Part shown: positions 16,808-26,240 of the stretch, piece by piece
Position numbering within the stretch: the first letter of the stretch is position 1
How the letters are laid out: each line of letters starts with the position of its first letter
Assembly: GCA_002690755.1 (NCBI GenBank)
Contig: NZFT01000113.1
Span: 31,439-60,560 of the forward strand
Length of the DNA: 29,122 nt
Source of the DNA: Phycisphaerae bacterium
Lineage (GTDB): Bacteria; Planctomycetota; Phycisphaerae; Phycisphaerales; SM1A02
Direction: 5' to 3'
Position numbers and translations under genes: made by a program
Notes under the pieces: generated by a model
The model's input: only the letters and a program-made list of their open reading frames with translations
Told to the model about the DNA's origin: nothing
The model's database searches: none

Positions 16808-18472
16808 TCAGAACTCGAACGACCCCCGCACGCTCGCCCGAAGCACCGGACGTCCGCTGCCGACCTTGCTTTGGAAGGGGACATCCTGATCCAGACGCAT
16901 GCTCAGACTCGCGTTCCGGGCGATCCGGAAGCCTATTTCCTGACCAAGCGAGACCCGTTCACGCCCCGCATCGAAGCCGAAACGCCCCGCGAAGGTCATA
17001 TCGGATGCGATTCTGGCGCGACCGTTCAAGGCCGTGCGAAGCGTGTCACCCGCCGCGATGCCGTCGATTCGTCGGTCGATGGCGACCTCGCCGGAAAGAT
17101 CGAGTCCCGGTGCCGGCTTCCAGCGGGCCCCACCCCGCCACGAGGTCTCGACGACGCCGACCGGATCGCCGAAGGCGATGCTGCCACCAAACTGGAACGG
17201 GCGCGACGGATTCGTATCGACCCCGACCCGGAACCGTTCGCGACGATCGGTGAAATCGTCCTCGAACGGCTTCACGGCGGTCCGGATCCGCTGATCGATG
17301 CCGAAACTGATCCGGTCCCCGGTCTCCATCTGGAACCGCGCCGCGTCGATCGAGAGATCGATGCTTCGTGATTCGAGTTGAAGATCCGTGTCGAAGCGGG
17401 TGCGGACTCCGAACTCCCAGCTTTTGATGAACGGCATGCCTTCGAGCGGCAGCGACCAGCCCATCCGGCCGGTGATCGCATGGGTGCCCGCGGTGCCGGT
17501 TCGCCCGAGTCCCGAATCGAAGTGCTCACCGAGTCTTCGCCAGGCGACCCCGTACTTCACACCACCGAGCGATCCATCGATCGACGCGCCGACGGCGCTC
17601 CGATCCGTGTCCTGCTCGTCCTCGGCGCCGTCCCCCATCGCATGCTGGACCCACGCCTGAACCCGCTGGCCGGCGATTCGCTGATCGAGATCGAAGCCGA
17701 AGAGCGAGGAATCGCCGGTCAGACCCCCACCCCGGGTCGCGATGAGCCCGATCGAGGCGCCGTCCGCGGGGCGGAAGACCGCCCGAGTCGCGAAGAAGTT
17801 TCGTTCGAGCCCGCGCGCCTCCGCGGGCGTCGCGAAAAGACGTTCCCCTGCGAATGGATTCGCTTCGGCCGCGCTCTCGCCACCGAAGGCGAGCCCGTCG
17901 AAGGCTGAACTCCGGCTGGCGAGTTTCGGCCCCGCCCAGGAGTCGCGTTCGAGGAATGGCGACGAAGACGCCGCGGTTCGTTCGGATGCGAAGGCCCGAC
18001 TGCGATCGATCCGGCCACCCGCGACCACCGCCACCGACAAGGTGCGACTCGGACGCCAGTCGAGATCCACCCCACCGATCCCGAGAATGCCGCGAGTCGG
18101 ATCCTCGACGCCGTTCACCCGACCGAAACCTTTCATGCTCGGCATGGTTTCGGATCGCTGATCCTCGCGAAGGAGCAGATCGAGGGCCTCGAGATCCGAC
18201 GTGAGACCGGCGATCATCGGCCCCCCGTCCGCGAAGCCGCCGAGCGCGATCGAGGCGTCCCTCGATCCGGGCGGCGTCTGCCGGATCGAATCGAGCAGCG
18301 GGAGTGGTACGTCGGGCGTGGAACCCGTGACACTCGCCTCGACGGACCCACACCACCAGAGCGACGTCATCAGGAGCGCCGGCAGCGACGGCATCCGGCC
18401 CGCGACGCGGGTCGAATCACCGAATCTCAAGAAATGAACTGCGCGGAATCCCACCAGGCACGTCTCCGGCAC
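16808..18472 (-). CDS. Outer-membrane beta-barrel protein related to the DUF5916 barrel
   Basis: The 554-residue protein is rich in alternating beta strands and ends in aromatic Phe (VRGSFEF), as outer-membrane barrels do. The start is uncertain: GTG 18472 opens the frame, but a signal peptide is better placed from TTG 18430 or ATG 18394 (MPSLPALLMTSLWWCGSVEA). Much of it aligns by eye with the barrel half of the adjacent 748-residue protein. Examples are RNFFATRAVF and SIGLIATRG against RNYFAGRALF and SIGVIATNG, and ESRSIDLSIDAARFQMETGD against ESMDLEFDIPRIQFERGD. It lacks the N-terminal CBM9-like domain of that protein. It lies 94 bases after its neighbour and directly before the NRPS remnant. 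The role is probably passage or binding of small molecules at the outer membrane, which is inference. Confidence 0.8.
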   Translation of the reverse strand: MPETCLVGFRAVHFLRFGDSTRVAGRMPSLPALLMTSLWWCGSVEASVTGSTPDVPLPLLDSIRQTPPGSRDASIALGGFADGGPMIAGLTSDLEALDLLLREDQRSETMPSMKGFGRVNGVEDPTRGILGIGGVDLDWRPSRTLSVAVVAGGRIDRSRAFASERTAASSSPFLERDSWAGPKLASRSSAFDGLAFGGESAAEANPFAGERLFATPAEARGLERNFFATRAVFRPADGASIGLIATRGGGLTGDSSLFGFDLDQRIAGQRVQAWVQHAMGDGAEDEQDTDRSAVGASIDGSLGGVKYGVAWRRLGEHFDSGLGRTGTAGTHAITGRMGWSLPLEGMPFIKSWEFGVRTRFDTDLQLESRSIDLSIDAARFQMETGDRISFGIDQRIRTAVKPFEDDFTDRRERFRVGVDTNPSRPFQFGGSIAFGDPVGVVETSWRGGARWKPAPGLDLSGEVAIDRRIDGIAAGDTLRTALNGRARIASDMTFAGRFGFDAGRERVSLGQEIGFRIARNASLSMRLDQDVPFQSKVGSGRPVLRASVRGSFEF

Positions 18473-18527
18473 ACGTCATATCGGACCGCCTTCCAGCGGC
18501 GCTGACCTCTTCGAATTGTTCCAAGGA

Positions 18528-18546
18528 CGGGATTCTCTCGATCCCG
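18528..18546 (-). terminator. Perfect hairpin between the two barrel genes
   Basis: Arms CGGGAT (18528-18533) and ATCCCG (18541-18546) enclose a seven-base loop. It sits 20-38 bases beyond the stop of the 748-residue gene. There is no T-tract, so it may be a processing or attenuating stem instead of a strong terminator. Confidence 0.4.
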
Positions 18547-18566
18547 ACCCACCACTCTTCTCATCG

Positions 18567-20813
18567 TCAGAACGAGAAGGTCCAGCCAATCTTCGCGACG
18601 AATTCGGTGGTGTCGATCGTGAAGTCGAGATCATCGGCCTCGACGTTCTGATTGAAGACCAGGAAGACCTCCTGCCCGTCCCGCAGGGACCAGCGGAATC
18701 GACTGTTCACGCCGACCGTGCCGGACTGCGTGTCGTACTGGACGAGGTTCTCCCACGAAACGTCGGGGCTCAAGTAGAAATTGACGCGACTCGATACCAG
18801 CCAGGTGTCGAGGCGACCGGTATCGAGTGCGATCTCGTTCCACTGCGCTTGCGCCGTGAAGAGGAAACTCGGCATCGGTTGCCATCGGAAGTCGCCGGAG
18901 ATGGTGGTCCTCGAGCCACCGTAGTAGCCACTCCAGCCCGTCGAACCACCGATCTCGACGGGCTCCTTCGAGGTCGTCTCGAACCCCGCTTCGATCCGGT
19001 TCCACGTGTAGTCGCCGGCCGGGATCAGCAACTGGCCGGCGGCGAGGAAGTCCTGCGTCGGCACTTCCTGTTGGATCCCGTACTCGAGATACACGGTGTC
19101 GCCTCGCTCGAACTGGATCCGCGGGATGTCGAACTCCAGATCCATGCTCTCGGTCGCGAAGTCGAGATCGGTGACCAGAAATCCGCCGACGCCGACGTCC
19201 ACGCTCCGAACGAGCTCCGCTTCGGGTCGCCATCGGTAACGCCCCCCACCGAAGAATTCGTGGATGCCGGTCCGCTGTACGAATCCGAGCGCGGGGAAGT
19301 AGTCGGAACCGATCCGGGCCCAACCGAGTCTCAGGTTGAGCGTGTCGTTCGGATAGGCGATGCGGGCCCCCACCGCCGTCGCGTCGGCGCTTTCGAGCCC
19401 TTCGGTGATGGTCTGCTGGAACCAGGCGTTGGCGGAGATGGTCCGGCCGCCTTCGAGATCCGTCGTCTTGAAGTTGAAGTCGGCGCCGATCAGGGAATTC
19501 GATTCCGGACCGAGTGGATTGCCGTTAGTCGCGATCACCCCGATCGAGGACTGCTCGAGCACGTTGAAGAGCGCCCGGCCCGCGAAGTAGTTCCGCCCCG
19601 AGGGCGAGACGTCGTCGCTCATCTGGGTGTCGAGGATTCCGACCGCGACGTCGTCGATGCTCCCGGTCAGTTTCACCCCGCCGAGAATGGTCTCGGGTTC
19701 GCCCTGGGGCGAGAGACCGATCCGCCGCGAATAGAACGGGAGCGGCGTCGAACGGATGCCGCCGAAGTCGAAGTAGCCGGCGTCTTCCAGGAAGAAGTCG
19801 CGTTTCTCCGGGAAGCGGATCGAGAATCGCGAGAAGTTGATGACCCGCTGGTCGACCTCGGTCTCCGCGAAATCGGGATTCACCGTCCCCACGAAGGTCA
19901 GGCCGGGCGTGACCTTCCAGAAGACATCGACGCCGCCGGTGGCGGCGACGTCGACACCGTCGTCCTCCGAGACGTTGATCTTCCCGTAAGGACGAACGTC
20001 GATCCCCGAACCCTGGTCGATGTCGCCGAACATCTCGACCACGCCCGCGTCCGCGACCGAGGTGACGCTGACGTCGCGATCCGCGGACTGCCATCGGACC
20101 GTCTCGTTGTTGCGTCGGATGGCGCGTTCGAAATTGATGCCCCAGTCGAGATTGTCGACGTCGATCGAAATGGTCCGGAACGGCACCACGAATTCCGCGG
20201 TCCAGCCTTCGTCGTCGATCGCCGAGCGTCCGTACCACTGCCCGTCCCAGTTGTAGTCCGATCTTCCGTTGACGAGCCTGGCGTCGGCCCGGGTGCCGTT
20301 GGGGCTGATGCGGAAGACATAACCGGTGCGGAGATCCCGCTTCGGATCGAGGACCATCAGGATGTTGTCGTCCCGGTTGATCGGTCCGCCCCGGATCATC
20401 ACCCGCGAGATGATCTTCGACGGCTCGTCGTCGAAACAGCGGACGCCCACGTACAGGTTCCGAGAGTCCCGCATCAGCCGGACCTCGGTCCGCTGCGTGG
20501 GCATCGCACCCTCGTCCGGATTGACCTGCCGCCAGGTGTCCGCCAGAAGCGTGCCGTCCTTCCAGATCTCCTCGAGCACGCCGTCGATCTCCGGGGCCTC
20601 CTCGACGCCGAAGATCCGGGGGGCGTCGGCGGCCGCGGGAAGCTCGCCGGCGAGGACCGTGGCCGCCTCGTCGTCACCCGCCGCCACCGGATCCGGCGCC
20701 TGGCCAGCGGCGATCGCCGAACAAGCCGCCGCCGCCATCAGCGCCAGTCGGTGCGTCGTCCGCCCGATGAGGTGGAACGGGTGTGCAACGAGATTTCGTC
20801 GGAGGCAATTCAT
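18567..20813 (-). CDS. CBM9-like / DUF5916 outer-membrane protein
   Basis: The 748-residue product has a signal peptide (RLALMAAAACSAIAAGQA, cleavage near residue 38). A CBM9-like domain spans about 62-250 (PEIDGVLEEIWKDG, SRNLYVGVRCFDDEPSKI, GWTAEFVVPFRTI). The remainder is a DUF5916-type region with the family's hallmark NPDFAETEVDQRVINFSRF followed by FPEKRDFFLEDAGYF. It ends in aromatic Phe (KIGWTFSF), as expected of an outer-membrane barrel. The function of DUF5916 proteins is not established; the CBM9-like part may bind a glycan or peptide. The gene is first in a minus-strand series that continues with a related barrel, the NRPS remnant and the NRPS. It is divergent from the HATPase/GNAT gene, with 148 bases between them. 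Confidence 0.9.
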   Translation of the reverse strand: MNCLRRNLVAHPFHLIGRTTHRLALMAAAACSAIAAGQAPDPVAAGDDEAATVLAGELPAAADAPRIFGVEEAPEIDGVLEEIWKDGTLLADTWRQVNPDEGAMPTQRTEVRLMRDSRNLYVGVRCFDDEPSKIISRVMIRGGPINRDDNILMVLDPKRDLRTGYVFRISPNGTRADARLVNGRSDYNWDGQWYGRSAIDDEGWTAEFVVPFRTISIDVDNLDWGINFERAIRRNNETVRWQSADRDVSVTSVADAGVVEMFGDIDQGSGIDVRPYGKINVSEDDGVDVAATGGVDVFWKVTPGLTFVGTVNPDFAETEVDQRVINFSRFSIRFPEKRDFFLEDAGYFDFGGIRSTPLPFYSRRIGLSPQGEPETILGGVKLTGSIDDVAVGILDTQMSDDVSPSGRNYFAGRALFNVLEQSSIGVIATNGNPLGPESNSLIGADFNFKTTDLEGGRTISANAWFQQTITEGLESADATAVGARIAYPNDTLNLRLGWARIGSDYFPALGFVQRTGIHEFFGGGRYRWRPEAELVRSVDVGVGGFLVTDLDFATESMDLEFDIPRIQFERGDTVYLEYGIQQEVPTQDFLAAGQLLIPAGDYTWNRIEAGFETTSKEPVEIGGSTGWSGYYGGSRTTISGDFRWQPMPSFLFTAQAQWNEIALDTGRLDTWLVSSRVNFYLSPDVSWENLVQYDTQSGTVGVNSRFRWSLRDGQEVFLVFNQNVEADDLDFTIDTTEFVAKIGWTFSF

Positions 20814-20823
20814 GGAAGGCGCG

Positions 20824-20829
20824 ATCCTA
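20824..20829 (-). promoter_or_regulatory. Possible -10 element (TAGGAT) before the DUF5916 gene
   Basis: The minus strand reads TAGGAT 10 bases before the ATG, implying a start of transcription within a few bases of the start codon. No good -35 hexamer is seen. Confidence 0.3.
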
Positions 20830-20895
20830 GACCGACACGACGCCGCTCGGTTGCAGGACGAACGGCTTTCGCGGAAGCACGGTCCTCCGATTCGC

Positions 20896-20901
20896 TAGTC
20901 T
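20896..20901 (+). promoter_or_regulatory. Possible -10 element (TAGTCT) before the HATPase/GNAT gene
   Basis: TAGTCT in the context GCTAGTCTG lies 60 bases upstream of the ATG at 20962, much like TACCCT before the dioxygenase gene. No consensus -35 is seen. Confidence 0.25.
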
Positions 20902-20961
20902 GTCCGCTTCCGTCCGACCGGCGTACCGGCCATCACCAAATCCCACGACCGAGGCCACGGC

Positions 20962-22470
20962 ATGCCCGACCCCAGCGACCATCTCCACTTCCGACTCGAG
21001 ATCCCCGGCCTCCCCGAAATGGAGCCGATGCTGCGGGAATTCGCTTCCCGGGCGATCACGCTCGCCGACGTCGAGGGATCACGTCACGACGCCCTCCTCG
21101 ACGCCCTGATCTCCGCGGTTAATCTCGTCGAGCGCGAGATCATGGAAGGTGGTGACGATCCCGTCGATCTGTCGATCGGGGTCACCATCGACGCCGCCGC
21201 GATCGAATTCGCGATCCTCGAGCGAGGCGTGCCGCTCGGTGACGACGACCTCGAGGCCCCCGGCCACGCCATCCCGGAACAGATCCGTCCCGCCCGGGTG
21301 TTCGATCGACTCTGGTGGGTGCAACGTGGTCCGGAAGGCTCGGAGCTCCACCTCCGAGCCCACCGTGACCATGCGGCGATCCACGTGCTCGAGACGGCCC
21401 AGGCCCGACTCGATCGCGACGCGGCGGAGGCGGACCACGCCGAGACGGACCCTTCGGAATCGACGGTGGAATATCGCATTCGCGACTACCACCCCGGCGA
21501 CGGACTGGAGGTCGCACGCCGCATCTACGAGTCGTACGGCCACTCCTATCCGAATCCCGATCTCTACTACCCCGACCGCGTCGACGCCTTGAACGAGCAG
21601 GGCCGGATCAAGTCGATCATCTGCGAGACCCACGACGGCGACTTCGTCGGCCACTACGCCCTCGAGCGTCCGGATCTCGGCCCGATCGGCGAAGCCGGTC
21701 AGGCGGTGATCGATCATGCCCACCGCGGCCACGGACTGATGCGACCGATGCGGGCGGCGGTCGAGTCGGCGGGCGACGCCCTCGGACTCCTCGGGATCTG
21801 GAGCCAGCCGACCGCGAGACATCCCTTCAGTCAGAAGATGAACCTCGGATTCGGTTCGACCGCCTCCGCCCTGTGCCTCGGCACCACCCCCGCCGAGACC
21901 TCGCTTCGCGGTGGCGTCGGGGGTGACGCCGGCGGCGACGCCCGGTCCCGGCACTCCTGCTTTCTCTATTGGCACCCCCTCCGGGAGGAGACGCCGATCA
22001 CCGCCTTCGTCCCCGAGGCGACCGCTGATCTGATCAGGAACCTCTACGAAGCCCGCGGGCGAACGGCCACGATCGACACCGACGGTGAGGACGGATCACC
22101 CGATGCCGGGGAACTCCACGTCCGATTCGACGCGGCCCGTGGCGTGGGTCGCATCGAACTGGATCGAATCGGCACGGCCTCGATCGACGCCGTCCGTTCC
22201 GCCCTCCTCGTGATGGAGAACGCGGCGCACGCGGCGGTGGTCTTCATCGACCTGCCGATCGACGACCCGGGATGCGGCCGCCTCGCGACTCGCCTCCTCG
22301 ACGACGGTTGCCGGCTCGCTGGAATCGGGCCGCGATTCCGCCGGACCGTTGAAGGTGGGGAGGACGTGCTCCGCCTCCAGCGGATCCTCGCCCCCGTGGA
22401 TGAAGCGGGGATCGTGGTGGAAGGCGATCTCGGAAGGGAACTCGCCTCACTCATTCTGGGTCGCGACTGA
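20962..22470 (+). CDS. HATPase-like / GNAT acetyltransferase fusion
   Basis: The 502-residue protein appears to have three parts. Residues 10-150 resemble the GHKL ATPase fold of RsbW-type anti-sigma kinases: a helix with a conserved-looking Asn (ALISAVNLVERE, Asn54) and a strand-loop FAILERGVPLGD where the usual DxGxG would lie. The Asp is replaced by Glu, so ATP binding is doubtful. Residues 168-310 form a GNAT domain (YRIRDYHPGDGLEVARRIYE, acetyl-CoA loop HRGHGLMRPM at 254-263, and a typical MNLGF segment). The last 190 residues may be a second regulatory alpha/beta domain. The substrate is unknown. A GAGG stretch lies about 8 bases before the ATG. The ACMS decarboxylase gene starts 33 bases after its stop, so it might be the first gene of the kynurenine unit, though a promoter may lie between them. 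Confidence 0.8.
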   Translation: MPDPSDHLHFRLEIPGLPEMEPMLREFASRAITLADVEGSRHDALLDALISAVNLVEREIMEGGDDPVDLSIGVTIDAAAIEFAILERGVPLGDDDLEAPGHAIPEQIRPARVFDRLWWVQRGPEGSELHLRAHRDHAAIHVLETAQARLDRDAAEADHAETDPSESTVEYRIRDYHPGDGLEVARRIYESYGHSYPNPDLYYPDRVDALNEQGRIKSIICETHDGDFVGHYALERPDLGPIGEAGQAVIDHAHRGHGLMRPMRAAVESAGDALGLLGIWSQPTARHPFSQKMNLGFGSTASALCLGTTPAETSLRGGVGGDAGGDARSRHSCFLYWHPLREETPITAFVPEATADLIRNLYEARGRTATIDTDGEDGSPDAGELHVRFDAARGVGRIELDRIGTASIDAVRSALLVMENAAHAAVVFIDLPIDDPGCGRLATRLLDDGCRLAGIGPRFRRTVEGGEDVLRLQRILAPVDEAGIVVEGDLGRELASLILGRD

Positions 22471-22489
22471 CCCGGGCACCCCCTCGGGG

Positions 22490-22495
22490 TACGAT
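22490..22495 (+). promoter_or_regulatory. Possible -10 element (TACGAT) for the kynurenine operon, leaderless
   Basis: TACGAT in the context GGGGTACGATTCC lies 8 bases before the ATG of the ACMS decarboxylase gene, and there is no Shine-Dalgarno sequence. This is what a leaderless promoter would look like. Confidence 0.35.
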
Positions 22496-22503
22496 TCCCC
22501 ATC

Positions 22504-23529
22504 ATGTGCGGCACCACCGTCGATCTTCACACCCATCTGCTTCCCGAGCGGTGGCCCGACCTCGCCGAGAAGTTCGGCTACGGCGGCTGGATCTCGCTCG
22601 ATCACATCGCCCCGTGCCGGGCGAAGATGCTGATCGACGGCAAGGGGTTCCGGGAGATCGACGACAGCTGCTGGTCCCCCGCACGGCGGATCGCGGATTG
22701 TGACGAGCACGGCGTCGACGTCCAGGTCCTCTCCACCGTGCCGGTGATGTTCAGCTACTGGGCGAAGCCCGCGGATGCCCTCGAAGTCTCGCGAATGCTC
22801 AACGATCACCTCGCCGGCGTCATTCGCGACCATCCAGGTCGCTTCGAGGGCCTCGGCACGATTCCGATGCAGGCCCCCGACCTCGCCTGCGCCGAGCTCG
22901 AACGGTGCGTGACCGAACTCGGTCTTCGCGGCGTCCAGATCGGCTCGCACGTCGAGCAGTGGAACCTCGACGAGCCCGCCCTCTTCCCGGTGTTCGAGAC
23001 CGCCGCCCGACTCGGGGCCGCGGTGTTCGTCCATCCCTGGGAGATGATGGGCACCCCCGAGATGCCGAAGTACTGGCTGCCCTGGCTGGTGGGCATGCCC
23101 GCCGAGACCGCCCGCGCCGCGTGCTGCCTCGCGATGGGCGGCGTGCTCGACCGTCTGCCGGATCTCCGGATCGGACTGGCCCACGGCGGCGGGGCCTTCC
23201 CGTTCACGATCGGACGCATCGGACACGGACATGCGGTCCGGCCCGATCTCTGCGCCGTCGACAGCCAGACCGCCCCCGCCGATCTCCTCGGCCGCTTCGT
23301 CTACGACTCGCTGGTCCACGATGCGGACGCCCTCCGGTTCCTGGTCGAACGGGTCGGCGCCCATCGGGTGGCCCTCGGCAGCGACTATCCGTTCCCCCTC
23401 GGCGAACACGTGCCGGGCGAACTGATCCGTTCGATCGACGCGTTCGATGCGCCCACCCGTGACCGGCTCCTCGGCGGCACCGCCCTCGAGTTTCTCGGAC
23501 TGCCGGTTCCCGAAGGAGGCGTTTCGTGA
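22504..23529 (+). CDS. nbaD: 2-amino-3-carboxymuconate 6-semialdehyde decarboxylase (ACMSD)
   Basis: This zinc-dependent amidohydrolase-fold enzyme decarboxylates ACMS, the dioxygenase product, to 2-aminomuconate semialdehyde, diverting it from quinolinate formation. The 341-residue length is normal for the family. The metal site is complete: His9 and His11 (LHTHLLP), His177 (FVHPWEMMG) and Asp294 (GSDYPFPLG). His227 ([10 protein letters not shown]) and Arg50 match the catalytic base and substrate arginine of the Pseudomonas enzyme, with almost identical numbering. It overlaps kynureninase by GTGA. The presence of this gene, with the dehydrogenase and deaminase at the right edge, indicates catabolism of tryptophan and not only NAD synthesis. 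Confidence 0.96.
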   Translation: MCGTTVDLHTHLLPERWPDLAEKFGYGGWISLDHIAPCRAKMLIDGKGFREIDDSCWSPARRIADCDEHGVDVQVLSTVPVMFSYWAKPADALEVSRMLNDHLAGVIRDHPGRFEGLGTIPMQAPDLACAELERCVTELGLRGVQIGSHVEQWNLDEPALFPVFETAARLGAAVFVHPWEMMGTPEMPKYWLPWLVGMPAETARAACCLAMGGVLDRLPDLRIGLAHGGGAFPFTIGRIGHGHAVRPDLCAVDSQTAPADLLGRFVYDSLVHDADALRFLVERVGAHRVALGSDYPFPLGEHVPGELIRSIDAFDAPTRDRLLGGTALEFLGLPVPEGGVS

Positions 23530-24845
23530 CCGATGGGAACGACGTGATCGTGCCATCACCGTTCGAAGGCATCGCCGCATCGGACCTCGACCCGACCGCG
23601 GCGGGCGCCGCCCGACTCGACGAAGTCGACTCGCTGGCGAGGTTCCGCGATCGTTTCCACCTGCCCAAGGGGCCGGACGGATCGGCCACCGGCTACTTCG
23701 TCGGCAACTCGCTCGGACTGCAACCGGTCGAAGCCCGCGGCATCGTGGAACAGGAACTCGACGACTGGGCCGGGCTCGGCGTGGAAGGTCACTTCGAGGC
23801 GACCCGTCCCTGGTATCCCTACCACGAAAATCTCCGGGCGGGTTTCGCACACGTCGTCGGCGGGCTGCCGGGCGAAGTGGTCGCGATGAATTCGCTGACC
23901 GCGAACCTGCATCTGCTCCTGATGTCGTTCTTCCGACCCGAGGGCGAGCGTCGGATCATCCTCATGGAGGACGGGGCGTTTCCGAGCGACACCTACGCGG
24001 TGCATTCACACGTCGCCGCGCGAGGCGGTGATCCCGATCACGACGTGGTCCGGATCCCCACCCGTCCCGGCGAAGACCTCCTCCGACTCGAAGACGTCCT
24101 CGACACCATCGAGCGACTCGGCGAACGGCTCGCGACCGTCATGCTCGGGGGCGTGAACTTCCGGACCGGCCAGTTTCTCGATCTCGCCGCGATCACCGAC
24201 GCGGCCCATGCGGTCGGCGCGATGGCGGGCTTCGATCTCGCCCATGCGGCCGGCAACGTTCCGCTCGCCCTGCACGACTGGAACGTCGACTTCGCGGCGT
24301 GGTGCACGTACAAGTATCTCAACGGCGGGCCGGGCGCCGTCGCCGGCGCGTTCATCCACGAACGACACGCGACGAACCCCGACATCCCGCGGTTCGCGGG
24401 CTGGTGGGGCAACGACCCCGACACGCGATTCCGGATGCACCTCGAAGACACCTTCATCCCGGTGCCGACCGCGGAAGCCTGGCAGCTCAGCAACCCGCCG
24501 ATCCTCGCCATGGCCCCGCTGATCGCATCGCTGGCACTCTTCCAGGAGGCGGGCATGCCCGCCCTGCGGGCGAAGAGTCGCGTGCTCACCGGCTACCTCC
24601 ACGCCTGCCTCCGCGAGATGCTCCCCGAGGGAAGCGTCGTCATCACGCCCGGGAACGCCGAGGAACGCGGATGTCAGCTGTCGGTCCGCATCGCCGATCG
24701 CGCCCGGGAACGGTTCGACGCCCTCGCGCCCCACGGCATCATCGCGGACTTCCGACCCCCCGACGTCGTCCGGCTCGCGCCGGTCCCGCTCTACAACACC
24801 TTCGCCGACTGCCTCCGCGTCGCCGAGGTCCTTCGTTCGCTCTGA
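23526..24845 (+). CDS. kynU: Kynureninase
   Basis: This PLP enzyme cleaves 3-hydroxykynurenine (or kynurenine) to 3-hydroxyanthranilate (or anthranilate) plus alanine. The 439-residue length is normal. Family motifs include [12 protein letters not shown] (57-68), the region [23 protein letters not shown] with PLP-contacting Asp237, and the Schiff-base lysine Lys263 in [25 protein letters not shown] further on is also typical. The GTG start overlaps the ACMSD stop, so the two are translationally coupled. Together with the monooxygenase next door it probably works mainly on 3-hydroxykynurenine. Confidence 0.96.
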   Translation: MTDGNDVIVPSPFEGIAASDLDPTAAGAARLDEVDSLARFRDRFHLPKGPDGSATGYFVGNSLGLQPVEARGIVEQELDDWAGLGVEGHFEATRPWYPYHENLRAGFAHVVGGLPGEVVAMNSLTANLHLLLMSFFRPEGERRIILMEDGAFPSDTYAVHSHVAARGGDPDHDVVRIPTRPGEDLLRLEDVLDTIERLGERLATVMLGGVNFRTGQFLDLAAITDAAHAVGAMAGFDLAHAAGNVPLALHDWNVDFAAWCTYKYLNGGPGAVAGAFIHERHATNPDIPRFAGWWGNDPDTRFRMHLEDTFIPVPTAEAWQLSNPPILAMAPLIASLALFQEAGMPALRAKSRVLTGYLHACLREMLPEGSVVITPGNAEERGCQLSVRIADRARERFDALAPHGIIADFRPPDVVRLAPVPLYNTFADCLRVAEVLRSL

Positions 24846-24852
24846 TTCAAGC

Positions 24853-26220
24853 ATGCCCCACGCCCACGACATCGTGATCGCCGGTGCCGGCCTCGCCGGT
24901 GCGATGCTCGCCGCCGAGCTCGGCAAGGCCGGACACCGGGTCCGATTGTTCGAACGCCGCCTGGACCCCCGTCGAGCCGACGCCGAGAGCGGACGCTCCA
25001 TCAACCTCGCGATCAGCGTCCGTGGCCTGCACGCCCTTCGGGCCGCCGGCGTCGAGGAAGCGGTACTCGCCGAGGCGATCCGCATGCCGGGCCGCATGGT
25101 CCACGTGCAGGGCGAGGAGATCTTCTCCTCGTACAGCCGGGACCCCGAACGCGCGATCAACTCCGTGAGCCGAAGCGGACTCAACCGGATGCTGGTGGAG
25201 GCCGCGGCCGCGACGCCCGGCGTGGAGATCGTGTTCGAGGCGCGGTGCGTGGACGCCGACCTCGCGGATCACGACAGGCCCGCCGCGATCTTCGAACACG
25301 CCGACGGTCGTCGGGAACGCGTGGAGGCGGATCTCGTGGTCGGTACCGACGGCGCCTTCAGCGCGGTGCGCGCCGCGATGCAGCGGACCAGTCGATTCGA
25401 CTTCTCGCAGGACTACCTCGCCGCCGGCTACAAGGAGCTCACGATTCCGCCCGCGGACGACGACACCGGACCGCACGGGCGGTTTCGGGTCGATCCGAAC
25501 GCGCTTCACGTTTGGCCGCACGGCGGCTCGATGATGATCGCCCTCCCCAACATCGACGGCTCGTTCACCTGCACCCTGTTCTGGCCCTTCGAGGGCGAGC
25601 ATTCCTTCTCGACCCTCGACGCCGCCGACGACGCCACGGTCGTCGAGTTCTTCGACCGACACTACGGCGACGCGGTCCCGCACATGCCGACGCTGGTGGA
25701 GGACTGGCGACGAAATCCCACCAGCCCTTTGGTCACCATCCGGTGTCGTCCGTGGCATCGGGGCCGCGCCGTGCTCCTCGGCGATGCGGCGCACGCGATC
25801 GTCCCGTTCTACGGGCAGGGCGCGAACGCCTCGTTCGAAGACGTGGAGGGACTGGTGACCGCGCTCGCGTCGAACGATGATCTCGACGCCGCGATCACCG
25901 CCTACGAGGCGGATCGGATCGACAACGCGAACGCGATCGCGGATCTCGCTCTCGATCAGTTCATCGACATGCGGGACCGATCCGGCAGCCGGACCCAGCG
26001 ATTGGCCAAGAAGGGAAGTCAGTTCCTCGGCGCGGTGGTTCCCTTCTGGTGGACGCCGCTCTACGACATGGTGAGCTTCACCCGGATCCCCTACGCCACG
26101 GCCCTCGCGAAGAGTCGTCGCCAGGCGAATGCCCTGCGGATGATCGCCGCGATCGGCATCCCGATCCTCGTGATCCTGTTCGTGCTGGTCTACACCACGA
26201 TCGCCCTGTCCGGTTCCTGA
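24853..26220 (+). CDS. kmo: Kynurenine 3-monooxygenase
   Basis: This FAD- and NADPH-dependent hydroxylase converts kynurenine to 3-hydroxykynurenine. The 455-residue protein has the N-terminal dinucleotide fold IVIAGAGLAGAM (8-19), the family stretch SGRSINLAISVRG (46-58), and the FAD ribityl motif GDAAHAIVPFYGQG (310-323). The C-terminal 25 residues (MIAAIGIPILVILFVLVYTT) form a strong transmembrane helix, so the enzyme is probably bound to the inner membrane. Membrane anchoring by the C-terminus is known for the mitochondrial enzyme; I am less sure how common it is in bacteria. The gene begins 7 bases after kynU. Confidence 0.96.
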   Translation: MPHAHDIVIAGAGLAGAMLAAELGKAGHRVRLFERRLDPRRADAESGRSINLAISVRGLHALRAAGVEEAVLAEAIRMPGRMVHVQGEEIFSSYSRDPERAINSVSRSGLNRMLVEAAAATPGVEIVFEARCVDADLADHDRPAAIFEHADGRRERVEADLVVGTDGAFSAVRAAMQRTSRFDFSQDYLAAGYKELTIPPADDDTGPHGRFRVDPNALHVWPHGGSMMIALPNIDGSFTCTLFWPFEGEHSFSTLDAADDATVVEFFDRHYGDAVPHMPTLVEDWRRNPTSPLVTIRCRPWHRGRAVLLGDAAHAIVPFYGQGANASFEDVEGLVTALASNDDLDAAITAYEADRIDNANAIADLALDQFIDMRDRSGSRTQRLAKKGSQFLGAVVPFWWTPLYDMVSFTRIPYATALAKSRRQANALRMIAAIGIPILVILFVLVYTTIALSGS

Positions 26221-26240
26221 AACGTTTCCCGGAGACTCCC

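Noticed and set aside
16255..16884. Minus-strand open frame of 209 codons as an independent gene
   Set aside because: Its first part overlaps the end of the barrel gene and its second half is a Ser/Arg-rich shadow of the carrier frame. Only the middle (about 16650-16809) looks NRPS-like, so I treat it as part of the remnant.
26049..26240. Upstream extension of kynB to an ATG inside kmo
   Set aside because: The added 64 residues read out of frame through the monooxygenase tail and are Arg/Asp/Pro-rich. The GTG at 26241 has a GGAG at good spacing and gives the normal N-terminus.
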